Assembly: GCA_031271755.1 (NCBI GenBank)
Contig: JAISVB010000003.1
Coordinates: 1 to 43,787 of the forward strand
Length of the DNA stretch: 43,787 bases
Source of the DNA: Culturomica sp.
GTDB taxonomy: Bacteria; Bacteroidota; Bacteroidia; Bacteroidales; Marinifilaceae
Direction: 5' to 3'
The notes beneath the pieces are model-generated. The model saw nothing but the letters and a program-made list of their open reading frames with translations. It was not told where the DNA came from and made no database searches. A program made the translations under genes and the position numbers. This document shows, piece by piece, positions 16,065 through 24,349 of the stretch (its first letter is position 1; each line of letters starts with the position of its first letter).

Positions 16065-16328
16065 ATGAGTAAAATGTGTGAAAGCTGCGGAATGCCGATG
16101 AGCAAAGACCCGCAGGGTGGCGGCACGAACGCCGACGGGACTAAGAACCCGGATTATTGCAGTTATTGTTATGCCGATGGCAAGTTCACCTTCGAGGGTA
16201 CGCTCCCTGAGTTCCGGGAAATTTGCCGCAAAGCAATGATCGGCCACGGTACTCCGAAATTTATGGCATGGCTCTTCACGCGTGGCATGAGCCGCCTTCC
16301 GAGGTGGAAAAAACAGGTAACACAATGA
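16065..16328 (+). CDS. Small putative zinc-ribbon protein
   Basis: An 87-residue protein from the ATG at 16065 (an upstream ATG at 16059 adds two residues). It has CESCGMPM near the start and NPDYCSYCYADGKF about 25 residues later, giving two CxxC pairs that form a zinc ribbon. FEGTLPEFREICRKAMI follows, a segment common in this family of small proteins annotated as putative zinc ribbon domain proteins. The function of the family is unknown. TATCTTTG at 16015-16022 is a plausible -7 element. The reading phase continues directly into the AlkD remnant after the stop codon. Confidence 0.75.
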   Translation: MSKMCESCGMPMSKDPQGGGTNADGTKNPDYCSYCYADGKFTFEGTLPEFREICRKAMIGHGTPKFMAWLFTRGMSRLPRWKKQVTQ

Positions 16329-16574
16329 CATGAAAAACAGATCCTCACAGAGATCCGGTGGGCGTTGAAGAGGAGCATTGACGAAAAAAAGCAAACTACG
16401 GGTGACCGCATCTTCAAAAATGAGGTCAAAATGTATGGCGTCAAAATTCCGGTTGCTGTCCGCATCGGGAAGCTCGTTTTTCAAAAGATCAAACACCTCC
16501 CCCAACCGGAAATATTCGGGTTGTGCGAAGAGCTTTGGCAGTCGGGCTATATAGAGGAAGGACATATCGCCTGC
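16329..16574 (+). pseudogene. N-terminal remnant of an AlkD-like DNA alkylation repair gene
   Basis: The frame reads HEKQILTEIRWALKRSIDEK, then DRIFKNEVKMYGVKIP, HLPQPEIFGLCEELWQSGYI and EEGHIAC. This matches the start of Bacteroidota DNA alkylation repair proteins (HEAT-like repeats). There is no proper start codon in frame directly after the previous stop. The match ends abruptly at 16574, where the text becomes DUF5131. About two thirds of the gene is missing. Confidence 0.7.
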
Positions 16575-16900
16575 CCATCTTCCAATCGGCCCCGGTGAAA
16601 CACAAGATCATTATCGAACCGCTTTTGGAGCACATCGACCTTGCTCCGTACCACATCGGTTCCTGGATCGAACAGGTTGTTGCCGGAGGGGAATCGGGTT
16701 ACGAAGCGCGTCCGTGCAATTTCGACTGGGTCATGGAATTGCGGAATGTCTGTGTGGAACAGGGTGTTTCGTTCTGGTTCAAACAAACAGGAGCCAGGTT
16801 TATCAAAGACGGGAAGCTCTATCCCGTCACCCGCCGGCTTCAACATGCACAAGCCCGCAAGGCAGGGATAAATTTCAAAGGATCAGGGAGTAAACAGTAA
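16568..16900 (+). pseudogene. C-terminal remnant of a DUF5131 (phage Gp37/Gp68-like) gene
   Basis: From 16568 a second frame reads RLPIFQSAPVKHKIIIEPLL, then WIEQVVAGGESG, EARPCNFDWVMELRNVCVEQ, SFWFKQTGARFIKDGKLYPV and QHAQARKAGI. These are the conserved C-terminal blocks of DUF5131 proteins. The N-terminal half, including the cysteines of the family, is absent. It is fused out of frame to the AlkD remnant, so a deletion joined two genes. The end overlaps the PAP2 gene tail by 26 bases. Confidence 0.8.
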
Positions 16901-17573
16901 AACAGACGACGGTCAGGAGGCCGGCGTACAGGATCACATTCTTCTGTTCAAGGGGTTTTCGCCCTTCCATCCGTTCCCGGATATCGCCCGAATAACGCAG
17001 GAAAGCGGCCACCCGGGGCTGCTTCAGGAAAAACCGGAAGAGAAAAAAGAACAGGGAAGCACCGGCCAATGCAACCACCATACCGGCCAGCAGGTCGCCC
17101 GGATAGTGTACGCCTAAGTACACCCGGGAATAAGAATTAACGGCAGCCCACAACAGCACAAACACCGTGACAGGCCCTCGGCGGAAAAACAGGAACAAAA
17201 ACGCCAGGCCGAACGAATTGGCGGCGTGGCAGGAGGGAAAACCGTACCGCCCTCCTCTTTTCCCGTTGACAAGGTGAATGAACTCGGAAACCGGATTATC
17301 GGGATTGGAGGGGCGCATCCGCTCCACCCACGGACGGATCCAGGAGGCGCACACCTGATCGGTAAAAACAATCGTAAGCGTAATCGCTACAACCAAATAA
17401 AAGCCGACCGACATTTTAAAATTACGCAGAAGGACGTACAGGATGGCGGCATACATCGGGACCCAAGTCAGTTTGCCGGAAAAAATCCACATAAACGAAT
17501 CCCAAAACGGCGTGTGGCAACCATTGATCAATAGCAAAAGCCGCTGATCCAGTTGTTGCAGAAATTCCATCAT
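16875..17573 (-). CDS. PAP2 family membrane phosphatase
   Basis: The 232-residue membrane protein has the three acid phosphatase motifs of the PAP2 superfamily: RP-x5-RP-like motif 1 (R80 to R87-P88, with Arg in place of the usual Lys), PSCH (113-116) and SRVYLGVH (S149, R150, H156). About five to six hydrophobic helices surround them. Family members remove phosphate from undecaprenyl pyrophosphate, phosphatidylglycerophosphate or lipid A; the substrate here is undetermined. Its stop lies within the DUF5131 remnant, marking the border of accessory and conserved DNA. The thioredoxin gene lies 7 bases upstream on the same strand, so the two are probably co-transcribed. Confidence 0.88.
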   Translation of the reverse strand: MMEFLQQLDQRLLLLINGCHTPFWDSFMWIFSGKLTWVPMYAAILYVLLRNFKMSVGFYLVVAITLTIVFTDQVCASWIRPWVERMRPSNPDNPVSEFIHLVNGKRGGRYGFPSCHAANSFGLAFLFLFFRRGPVTVFVLLWAAVNSYSRVYLGVHYPGDLLAGMVVALAGASLFFFLFRFFLKQPRVAAFLRYSGDIRERMEGRKPLEQKNVILYAGLLTVVCFTVYSLIL

Positions 17574-17580
17574 ACAAGTG

Positions 17581-18009
17581 TTATTTTTTTACCTGCAACT
17601 GTTCCGCGATGATTTTTTCCAAGTCTGCTTGCGGACGCAGGCCGGCCACAGCGATGGGGCGACCCTCTACCGGAATGAAGATCAACAGGGGAATGCTGCT
17701 TACCTGAAACAATTGAGCCAACAGCCGTTCCTGATCCGTATTAACCTTGTAGATCTGAAGTTTATCCCCGAAATCTTTCTGTATCTGCTCTAAAATAGGG
17801 GAGAGTTTTTTACAGGGGCCGCACCAGTCGGCATACATATCAATGATGACCGGTTTGGTTCCTTTGTATTTCCACTCTTTATTCTGTTCAAAGTCCCAAA
17901 TTTTCTCCAGAAACACCTCCTTGTTCATCTTCTCCACACTCTGCGCCTTCGCAACGGTCAACAGACCCGTCAGTAACAGCGTCGCCAATAAAATCATTAC
18001 ATTTTTCAT
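17581..18009 (-). CDS. Exported thioredoxin-like protein
   Basis: I take the ATG at 18009 (an in-frame TTG at 18021 is less likely), giving 142 residues. A signal peptide (MKNVMILLATLLLTGLLTVA, cut after KAQ) is followed by a thioredoxin domain with active site WCGPC (62-66), VNTDQERLLAQLF and the cis-proline region SIPLLIF. It should act in the periplasm as a thiol reductase or oxidase. It sits directly upstream of PAP2 with a 7-base gap. Substrate proteins are unknown. Confidence 0.88.
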   Translation of the reverse strand: MKNVMILLATLLLTGLLTVAKAQSVEKMNKEVFLEKIWDFEQNKEWKYKGTKPVIIDMYADWCGPCKKLSPILEQIQKDFGDKLQIYKVNTDQERLLAQLFQVSSIPLLIFIPVEGRPIAVAGLRPQADLEKIIAEQLQVKK

Positions 18010-18161
18010 TTCGACACACAATAAAGGTTCATGAAACTATATTCGGCATACCTCCGACAAGATATACTATACAAAGGTAGTGAATAATTTTAGAATCTTG
18101 TTTTTTAATCCTATTTTTATCGCCTTGAATTTAAACAGACTATAAGACAACAAAAACTGAT

Positions 18162-18977
18162 ATGGTAGTATATCCGAACGCAAAAATCAACATCGGGTTG
18201 TATGTAACCGGAAAAAGAGAAGACGGATTTCACAATCTGGAAACCATTTTTTACCCGGTAGGGATCAAAGACATCTTGGAGATCAACCGGATCAACAGCG
18301 CCCAGGGAGTATGCCTGTTTGAGAATACGGGTTTGCAGATCGACTGTCCGGACGATAAAAATCTCATCGTCAGGGCCTATAAAATGCTGGCTTCCGTTTT
18401 TTCCTTGCCGGCCGTGGGAGTGCGTTTGCACAAAGTAATCCCGTATGGCGCCGGTTTTGGGGGAGGATCTGCCGATGCCGCCTTTATGTTGCAGGCGCTA
18501 AATACCTACTTTGATCTGAAAATACCGGAAAAAAACCTGTTGAACTACGCGGCGCGCTTGGGAAGCGACTGTCCCTTCTTTTTGAAGAACCGTCCCCTGT
18601 TTGCCGGCGGAATGGGAAATGAATTCGAAGAGACGGAGCTCTCCTTGGACGACTACACCATCGTGGTGGTGAAACCGGATTGCGGGTTGTCTACATCGGA
18701 AGCCTACGCCACGGTCACCCCGGCTCCAGCCCCGTTCGATTTGCGTAAGATCACCGAAATTCCGGTTGAACAGTGGAAAGAGGTGGTGCGGAACGATTTT
18801 GAGGAACAGGCCTTTGAACGCCATCCGGAGATCAAACGGGTCAAAGAGAGGTTATACGGGTTGGGCGCATTGTATGCCTCCATGACGGGGAGCGGCTCCG
18901 GCGTATTCGGTATTTTTAAACAGGGAAAAGGGAAGATCGATGCCCTGAAAGGTGAATTTATCTGGAAAAGCGAATAA
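18162..18977 (+). CDS. ispE: 4-diphosphocytidyl-2-C-methyl-D-erythritol kinase
   Basis: The 271-residue GHMP kinase starts MVVYPNAKINIGLYVTGKRE, with the AKINxxL motif and DGFHNLETIF of IspE. The ATP-binding glycine loop PYGAGFGGGSADAAF is near residues 89-103 and MTGSGSGVFGIF is the C-terminal GHMP motif. It phosphorylates CDP-methylerythritol in the non-mevalonate isoprenoid pathway. The length is normal. The stop codon is immediately followed by the ATG of a small membrane protein gene. Confidence 0.95.
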   Translation: MVVYPNAKINIGLYVTGKREDGFHNLETIFYPVGIKDILEINRINSAQGVCLFENTGLQIDCPDDKNLIVRAYKMLASVFSLPAVGVRLHKVIPYGAGFGGGSADAAFMLQALNTYFDLKIPEKNLLNYAARLGSDCPFFLKNRPLFAGGMGNEFEETELSLDDYTIVVVKPDCGLSTSEAYATVTPAPAPFDLRKITEIPVEQWKEVVRNDFEEQAFERHPEIKRVKERLYGLGALYASMTGSGSGVFGIFKQGKGKIDALKGEFIWKSE

Positions 18978-19295
18978 ATGAAAGGCTATTTATTGATTAT
19001 ACTGATCGGCTTGGTGGCCGCCTTTGTCGGCATCCTGCCGCTGATACGGAGAAAGGCGGACAGGTATCTCTATCTGGCAGCTTTCGTCTTCTACCTGATA
19101 ATGCCATACGTGGTTTACCACATCTCCGTTCCCGGTATCCCGTGGTGGCTAAAAGGTGCCGTAGTGACATTTTTCCTTTCGCTGCCGTTGGCTGTTTCTG
19201 CCGGGCGCGGCAACAAACGGTGCGTCTTTCCCCTGTTGGTGATGTCGGTGGTGGTAGGGGCGATCATCACCTTTTTGGGACACTTTTTGTTGTAG
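18978..19295 (+). CDS. Small membrane protein of unknown function
   Basis: A 105-residue protein of four hydrophobic segments (about residues 1-22, 32-52, 57-75, 84-105) with the basic loop RRKADR. It begins directly at the stop codon of ispE, so it is probably translated from the same mRNA. I do not recognise a family. Confidence 0.7.
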   Translation: MKGYLLIILIGLVAAFVGILPLIRRKADRYLYLAAFVFYLIMPYVVYHISVPGIPWWLKGAVVTFFLSLPLAVSAGRGNKRCVFPLLVMSVVVGAIITFLGHFLL

Positions 19296-19314
19296 TACCG
19301 TTTTTTCCGGTCAT

Positions 19315-19350
19315 AAAAAAACAACTGCTCTTTGGGAACAGTTGTTTTTT
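19315..19350. terminator. Bidirectional terminator
   Basis: AAAAAACAACTG (19315-19326) pairs with CAGTTGTTTTTT (19339-19350) around a 12-base loop. It lies between convergent genes, the small membrane protein on plus and the OmpA gene on minus, and can serve both. Confidence 0.9.
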
Positions 19351-19370
19351 ATTTTTAAACAGCGCGCAGC

Positions 19371-20537
19371 TTATTCGATGATCGTCACCCGGTTCAACGG
19401 ATTACTGTCGAACAGGTCGGAAACACCGCCTTTGGCCTGAATCTTCAACTGATTCGGATTTACTCCGAACTCTTTTGTCAAGATGTCATACACATGTTGC
19501 GCACGTTTGCGGCTCAACTCCATGTTGTACTCCGGCGTACCGGTTGCACTGTCGGCATACCCTTCGATGGTGTATGTTTTGTTGGTATTTTTCTTGATCA
19601 CATCGGCAGCATAGCGCAGATTCACTTTTTCTTTTGCAGTTACATTGGTCTTGTTGATGTTAAAGAAAATAGCGAGGGGAGCGCTTTCCACAATTACTTT
19701 CGGCTTTTTAGCCCTTTCCCGTGTCAGTTCATTTTCCAACCGGCTGTTGCGTGCCCGTTCGTCGGCCAGCTCACCTTCTGCTTTCGTCAGCCGCTGATTG
19801 GCCGCTGCCAGTTCAATATCTTCCGCCATTACCAGAGCCGCAGAGCTGCGATTGAAGTCGGCTTTTTGCAGATTGAACGTGAAACCTCCGGTAAGGGTAC
19901 CGATTGCATTGGGATGTGCTCCGCCTTCACCGGCAAATTTCTTGTCAAACACCATTCCCCGCATTTCGATATTGAAATCGATGGTTTGTGAGATACGCAT
20001 CTTGTGGATCAAACCGGCTCCGGCCATCAGTACAGTCGTGCCTTTTTTCTGGCAGGCATGCATCCAGCCGAATCCCAGGTAAGGTACCAATTCATAGAAA
20101 CGATCGCTCCGGTACCCCCCGATCCAGTTGGAAAGATTTATCAGCACATCCCCGTGGATGTTGTATTGTTTCCAACTTTGTTTCAGAAAACCTTTTTTAG
20201 TTTTCCCGCCTGTCAGGTAGTAGGCGTGCCGGTCTCCGGCTACTGCTTTCTCTCTGAATCCGCTTCCTTGTATCCGCAACCCCAAGGTCGGTACAATCCA
20301 TTTACCTACTGACAAATCAAAAGCAGGAGTAATCCGTTTGCCGAAATCCTGTTTTACGTCAGCTTTCCCGAAGTATACCTGTGCACCTGCACCCAAAGAA
20401 ATAAACCAGTTATCCCAGAAACGGTTGGTTTCATATTCGCTCCAGGCGGCTCCTTTCTCTGTGACGGAAACTTCATTTTGCGCGAACGACAGCAGAGGTG
20501 TCGACGCAATCAGCAGCATTACAAATGTCTTTTTCAT
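19371..20537 (-). CDS. OmpA family outer membrane protein
   Basis: This 388-residue protein has a signal peptide (MKKTFVMLLIASTPLLSFAQ). An N-terminal beta-barrel region (about residues 30-235) with alternating aromatic strands follows (FWDNWFISLGAGAQVYFGKA). A helical, probably coiled linker (about 240-285: AANQRLTKAEGELADERARN) connects to a C-terminal OmpA-like peptidoglycan-binding domain (FFNINKTNVT, IEGYADSATGTPEYNMELSR, KRAQHVYDIL). It anchors the outer membrane to the wall and is usually abundant in Bacteroidota. It is transcribed alone, with a terminator 20 bases downstream. Confidence 0.92.
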   Translation of the reverse strand: MKKTFVMLLIASTPLLSFAQNEVSVTEKGAAWSEYETNRFWDNWFISLGAGAQVYFGKADVKQDFGKRITPAFDLSVGKWIVPTLGLRIQGSGFREKAVAGDRHAYYLTGGKTKKGFLKQSWKQYNIHGDVLINLSNWIGGYRSDRFYELVPYLGFGWMHACQKKGTTVLMAGAGLIHKMRISQTIDFNIEMRGMVFDKKFAGEGGAHPNAIGTLTGGFTFNLQKADFNRSSAALVMAEDIELAAANQRLTKAEGELADERARNSRLENELTRERAKKPKVIVESAPLAIFFNINKTNVTAKEKVNLRYAADVIKKNTNKTYTIEGYADSATGTPEYNMELSRKRAQHVYDILTKEFGVNPNQLKIQAKGGVSDLFDSNPLNRVTIIE

Positions 20538-20702
20538 TTTTAATTTTAGTTTAGTTTCGAGTACTGTAACGATACATTCAGGGTAAAGTTACCCCATAAC
20601 CGGAATTTTTATCTAATTTTTAGGTATTTAATGTTAATCGGCCGGTTTTTTTAAAATTGTATAGTATTTTTGTCTGTCCAAGTATCCTCTAATGGAAAAC
20701 AC

Positions 20703-22898
20703 ATGAGAAAATACCTGTTATTTTTACTGTTCCTGTTTACTTTTGTTTCACTCCACGCCGTCTCTTCCGGCCGGGAAGAGAGGAAACGGATCGCTTTAGT
20801 GCTGAGCGGCGGAGGCGCCAAAGGATTGGCGCATGTGGGCGTGATCAAAGTATTGGAAGAAGCGGGAATCCCTGTAGACATGGTTGTCGGAACCAGCATG
20901 GGCGCTATTGTCGGAGGGCTGTATGCGATCGGTTACAATGCGCATCAATTGGACAGCTTAGTCAGAATGCAAAACTGGAGTTCGTTGTTAGGAGACAGGA
21001 TACAGCGGGAGCAGATGTCCTTTTTTGAGCGGGAACAATCGGAAAAATACGTTTTCACGCTTCCGTGGAACCCAAACAAAGAACGCAGAGGATTAACAGG
21101 TTTAATAGAGGGGCAGAATGTGTACAATCTCTTGACGGATCTGACCGCCGGTTACCACGATTCGCTCGATTTCTCCACGCTTCCCTTGCCTTTTGCCTGT
21201 GTTGCCGCGAATATTGTGGACGGGAGCGAGGTCGTTCTGCGGAGTGGAAATCTGGTACAGGCCATGCGGGCCAGCATGGCGATCCCGGCCGCCTTCACCT
21301 CTGTGCGGATAGACAGCTTAGTATTGGTGGACGGAGGAATTGTGAACAATTTTCCGGTAGATGTGGCCCGGGCTATGGGAGCGGAGATCGTTATCGGGGT
21401 GGATGTGCAGGCCGAGTTGCGGAAAGCGAACGAACTGGAAACATTAAGAGGGGTGATGGGACAGTTGATCAGTTTACTCTGTCTGAACAAATTTGAAAAA
21501 AACAAGGCGATGACGGACATCTTCATCAAACCGGACATCAATGAATACTCGGCGGTCAGCTTTAAGAATAATGCTATCGACACCATGATAAACAGAGGGG
21601 AACGCGCTGCCAGGGCGAGTTGGGGAGAGTTAATAGCATTGAAAGAACAATTGGGCATTTCGGAGCATCGGTTGCCTGCCAAAGTTCCGGTTGCCTGTCC
21701 CGATTCGTTTTACATCCGCAAGTTGACGTTGAAAGGAGTATCGGAGCGGCATGCAAAGTGGCTGAAACGAATGATCCGGATCCCGGAAAACAGGTATGTT
21801 ACAAAAAAAGAGATACAAAATGCAGTCGCTTCGCTGTATGGTACCCGCTCCTTTTCAGATGTTTCCTACCGCCTGACCGGCGGGCCGGAATACCAATTGG
21901 AAATAACCCTGAACGAAGGAACTCCCAACCGGGTTAATTTGGGCTTCCGCTTCGATTCGGAAGAGGTCGCGGCCATTCTGCTCAACAGCCGGATTGATTT
22001 AGATATGCTCAGCGGTTCCCGGTTTGAATTGACGGCTCGCCTGAGTAAAAATCCATACATACGGGTGGATTACTCTTTGGAGAATCCCTGGCTGCGAAAA
22101 TTTAATCTGTCGTATCTCTTTAAATATACAGACTTCAGTATGTATCACCGCGGGGATAAGATCAATACGGTAAACAACCGGTACCACTTGGGGGAGTTGA
22201 GCGGAGCGGATGTTTTATTCAAAAATCTGAAATTTCAATACGGGCTCCGGTACGAATATTTCGATTACGATCCTTTTCTGTATAAAGCCGCCTATCAGTC
22301 CACAGATATACATTCCGAAGGCTTTTTCAGTTATTTCGCCCTGGCAAAGCTGGAGAATCTGGACAGGAAATATTACCCCGAAAAAGGGATCTCTTTTGAG
22401 GCGTCCTACTCTTTGTATACGAAAGATTTCCTGCAATTTGGCGGAACGCCTTTTGCAGCAGTGAACGGCGGTTTTACAGGGGTGATTTCACTCACCAATC
22501 GTTTCAAATTCCAACCCTCTGTGTATGGGCGGGTATTGGTGGGGACCGGGATCCCGTATCCCTATCTCAACTATGTCGGGGGCAGTATGCCCGGCCGGTA
22601 CGTGACACACCAGCTTCCCTTCCCCGGGATCGCTTACGCAGAACTTATGGACAACGCTTTTTTAGCTGCCGGTTTTCAATTCCGCCAGCGTATGGGAGCC
22701 CGGCACTATCTTGTATTCACGGGGAATTACGCCATGCAGGACAATAACTTTTTTGATATGCTGGGCGGTCAGAGGATCTGGGGAGGAGGGGTCGGATACT
22801 CCTATGTAACCTCCCTGGGGCCCATAGACGCCCGCATCAACCTCTCCGACTGGAGCAAAAAACCGGAGGTCTACATCAATCTCGGCTTCTACTTTTAA
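20703..22898 (+). CDS. Patatin-like phospholipase with POTRA and Omp85-type barrel
   Basis: I choose the ATG at 20703 because it directly precedes a signal peptide (MRKYLLFLLFLFTFVSLHAV), giving 731 residues. The patatin domain (about 27-310) shows the oxyanion loop GGGAKG (36-41), nucleophile motif GTSMG (S65) and catalytic DGG (D210). A POTRA-like unit (about 340-405: FYIRKLTLKGVSERHAKWLK) precedes a C-terminal beta-barrel (about 415-731) that ends in an aromatic residue (INLGFYF). This is the PlpD/FplA-like (type Vd-related) architecture: the barrel should place a lipolytic domain at or across the outer membrane. It is followed by a REP-like structure and a terminator. Confidence 0.92.
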   Translation: MRKYLLFLLFLFTFVSLHAVSSGREERKRIALVLSGGGAKGLAHVGVIKVLEEAGIPVDMVVGTSMGAIVGGLYAIGYNAHQLDSLVRMQNWSSLLGDRIQREQMSFFEREQSEKYVFTLPWNPNKERRGLTGLIEGQNVYNLLTDLTAGYHDSLDFSTLPLPFACVAANIVDGSEVVLRSGNLVQAMRASMAIPAAFTSVRIDSLVLVDGGIVNNFPVDVARAMGAEIVIGVDVQAELRKANELETLRGVMGQLISLLCLNKFEKNKAMTDIFIKPDINEYSAVSFKNNAIDTMINRGERAARASWGELIALKEQLGISEHRLPAKVPVACPDSFYIRKLTLKGVSERHAKWLKRMIRIPENRYVTKKEIQNAVASLYGTRSFSDVSYRLTGGPEYQLEITLNEGTPNRVNLGFRFDSEEVAAILLNSRIDLDMLSGSRFELTARLSKNPYIRVDYSLENPWLRKFNLSYLFKYTDFSMYHRGDKINTVNNRYHLGELSGADVLFKNLKFQYGLRYEYFDYDPFLYKAAYQSTDIHSEGFFSYFALAKLENLDRKYYPEKGISFEASYSLYTKDFLQFGGTPFAAVNGGFTGVISLTNRFKFQPSVYGRVLVGTGIPYPYLNYVGGSMPGRYVTHQLPFPGIAYAELMDNAFLAAGFQFRQRMGARHYLVFTGNYAMQDNNFFDMLGGQRIWGGGVGYSYVTSLGPIDARINLSDWSKKPEVYINLGFYF

Positions 22899-22933
22899 GC
22901 AGTGTCCCCCCAATACCCATCTGCTTCATTGCT

Positions 22934-22989
22934 TGATTTATCAGTCGTCGGCCACATACGTTAGTATGCTCCCGTTCACCTGAAAATCA
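22934..22989. repeat. REP-like nested palindromic element
   Basis: The outer arms TGATTTATCAG (22934-22944) and CTGAAAATCA (22980-22989) are near-complementary and enclose CATAC (22955-22959) / GTATG (22964-22968) with a GTTA loop. It lies between convergent genes. Such intergenic palindromes are often dispersed in many copies; that cannot be tested in one window. Confidence 0.45.
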
Positions 22990-23041
22990 GCGGCTTCGCA
23001 GCTAAGCACTCTTTGAATACTTCTTATAGATAAAAACAAGA

Positions 23042-23070
23042 GGCTGCTTAAATGTCACTTTTAAACAGCC
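23042..23070 (-). terminator. Terminator between convergent genes
   Basis: GGCTGCTTAAA (23042-23052) pairs with TTTAAACAGCC (23060-23070) with one mismatch. On the minus strand it is followed by a T-rich stretch, so it best serves the nitroreductase gene and may also serve the patatin gene. Confidence 0.75.
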
Positions 23071-23089
23071 CCTTCAAACGGTTTTTACC

Positions 23090-23692
23090 TTATTTCAGAA
23101 AACCCACCGGCTGTACCAGGGTAATTTCCTGCTTGTCCGTCAGTTTCAATGCCTTGTGCAGTTCTATTTTCTTAAAGGAGCCGCGAGCCACCGTTCCCAA
23201 TCCGAACGATTCGGCGAACAGGTAGATGTGCCCGGAAATGTAACCGGCGGAGAGGTACGCATACTCCCGGGAAGCAGCTTTGTCCAAATTGGCCACGATG
23301 ATCACGGAGAGGGAGGCGTTGTTGCTGATGTTGGCCTGTCCCAGGGCCTCTTTGAAGTTCCCTTTGGCGACCTGTTTCAGGTGGTGCGCTTTGGCTTCGT
23401 ACAGGTAAACCCCTTCGTCGGTCATCACGTAGATATCCAACTCCTGCTTATCCTGTGCGGTCGGTACGGTCCGTTTGTTTTCCCGGTTGAAGCCGTTGGA
23501 TGCCCACAGCAAATCCGACATCATCTGCAAAGGCATTGCCTTTTTTACAAAAGTCCGTTCGGAATGCCGTCCGTTAAATACCTTCATCAACGGTTCTCCT
23601 CCCGTTTTCACCGGTGCGTTCAGTTTAATGTCCTGTGCCGTTACTCCGAAGGCGCAGGCAATGGCTGCGATCAATAACAATGTTTTTTTCAT
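23090..23692 (-). CDS. Exported SagB-type nitroreductase-like protein
   Basis: The 200-residue protein begins with a signal peptide (MKKTLLLIAAIACAFGVTAQ). A nitroreductase/SagB-type fold follows: GRHSERTFVKKAMPLQMMSD with the FMN-binding R-x-S-x-R-pattern, DLLWASNGFNRE, and YLSAGYISGHIYLFAESFGL, the helix that packs on the flavin. GTVARGSF follows. Relatives are FMN oxidoreductases; some make oxazoles or thiazoles in peptides, but nothing in the neighbourhood suggests a peptide product. The exported location is unusual for a flavoprotein but common for this subfamily in Bacteroidota. Confidence 0.82.
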   Translation of the reverse strand: MKKTLLLIAAIACAFGVTAQDIKLNAPVKTGGEPLMKVFNGRHSERTFVKKAMPLQMMSDLLWASNGFNRENKRTVPTAQDKQELDIYVMTDEGVYLYEAKAHHLKQVAKGNFKEALGQANISNNASLSVIIVANLDKAASREYAYLSAGYISGHIYLFAESFGLGTVARGSFKKIELHKALKLTDKQEITLVQPVGFLK

Positions 23693-23852
23693 ACGGTTTG
23701 ATTTTTATGACCCATACCTGCAAATTTACCATTATTTTGCACAATACAGAATACGCTTCGGCAATCTTTTTGAAAACAAACTTTCAAAATCGCTTACCTA
23801 CCGCTTTACCGATGCCGGAACTTTTCTTGTTTTTTTGCGTAAAATTACGTTC

Positions 23853-23900
23853 ATAGTAAGATAGTAAGATAGTAAGATAGTAAGATAGTAAGATAGTAAG
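23853..23900. repeat. Six perfect tandem copies of an 8-bp unit
   Basis: ATAGTAAG is repeated six times without error from 23853 to 23900, ending 19 bases before the ATG of the ohr gene. It lies in the probable 5' untranslated or promoter region. The inverse unit CTATCTTA occurs again, in degenerate form, before the V-ATPase B gene. Confidence 0.95.
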
Positions 23901-23919
23901 AACCAAATACAAGCACACG

Positions 23920-24342
23920 ATGGAAATTTTGTACAAAGCAACCGCCGTGACAGAGGGCGGAGGAGATGGTCGGGTCCGGAGTTCCGACAACCGCATCGAC
24001 ATGAAGTTAAGCACCCCGAAAGAGATGGGAGGGCAGGGGGGAGACGGCACCAACCCGGAGCAGCTCTTTTCGGCCGGCTACTCGGCTTGCCTGAGCAGCG
24101 CCATCGGCTTTGTAGCCCGTCAGGAAAAGTTGTCGTTGAAGAGTATGGCCGTGCAGGTGGAAACCGGGATCGGCCCGAACGGAAAGGGCGGATTTATCTT
24201 TTCGCTGGTCATCGATGTAACGCTTGGCGGCCTGTCGCAGGCCAAAGCCGAAGAGTTGGTGAAAAAAGCCCATCTGGTTTGTCCCTTCTCAAATTCCACC
24301 GCCGGAAACGTAAAACTGCAGGAGAGGGTGCTGGTGAAGTAA
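23920..24342 (+). CDS. ohr: Organic hydroperoxide resistance protein (OsmC/Ohr family)
   Basis: The 140-residue protein carries the two reactive cysteines of Ohr, C57 in SACLSSA and C121 in VCPFSNSTAGN, and the conserved arginine near residue 18 (GRVRSSD). TNPEQLFSAGYSACL is the family signature. It reduces organic hydroperoxides with lipoylated or thiol reductants in the cytoplasm. The start ATG lies 19 bases after an array of six perfect 8-bp repeats, so its expression could vary with repeat number. Confidence 0.92.
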   Translation: MEILYKATAVTEGGGDGRVRSSDNRIDMKLSTPKEMGGQGGDGTNPEQLFSAGYSACLSSAIGFVARQEKLSLKSMAVQVETGIGPNGKGGFIFSLVIDVTLGGLSQAKAEELVKKAHLVCPFSNSTAGNVKLQERVLVK

Positions 24343-24349
24343 AGAGATC

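Noticed and set aside
4995-16874. Retron or diversity-generating retroelement
   Set aside because: No reverse transcriptase motif (such as YxDD in a suitable context) is found in any frame, so the duplicated leader is not a retron RNA or template/variable repeat pair.
23853-23900. CRISPR array
   Set aside because: The 8-bp units are directly tandem with no spacers and there are no cas genes.
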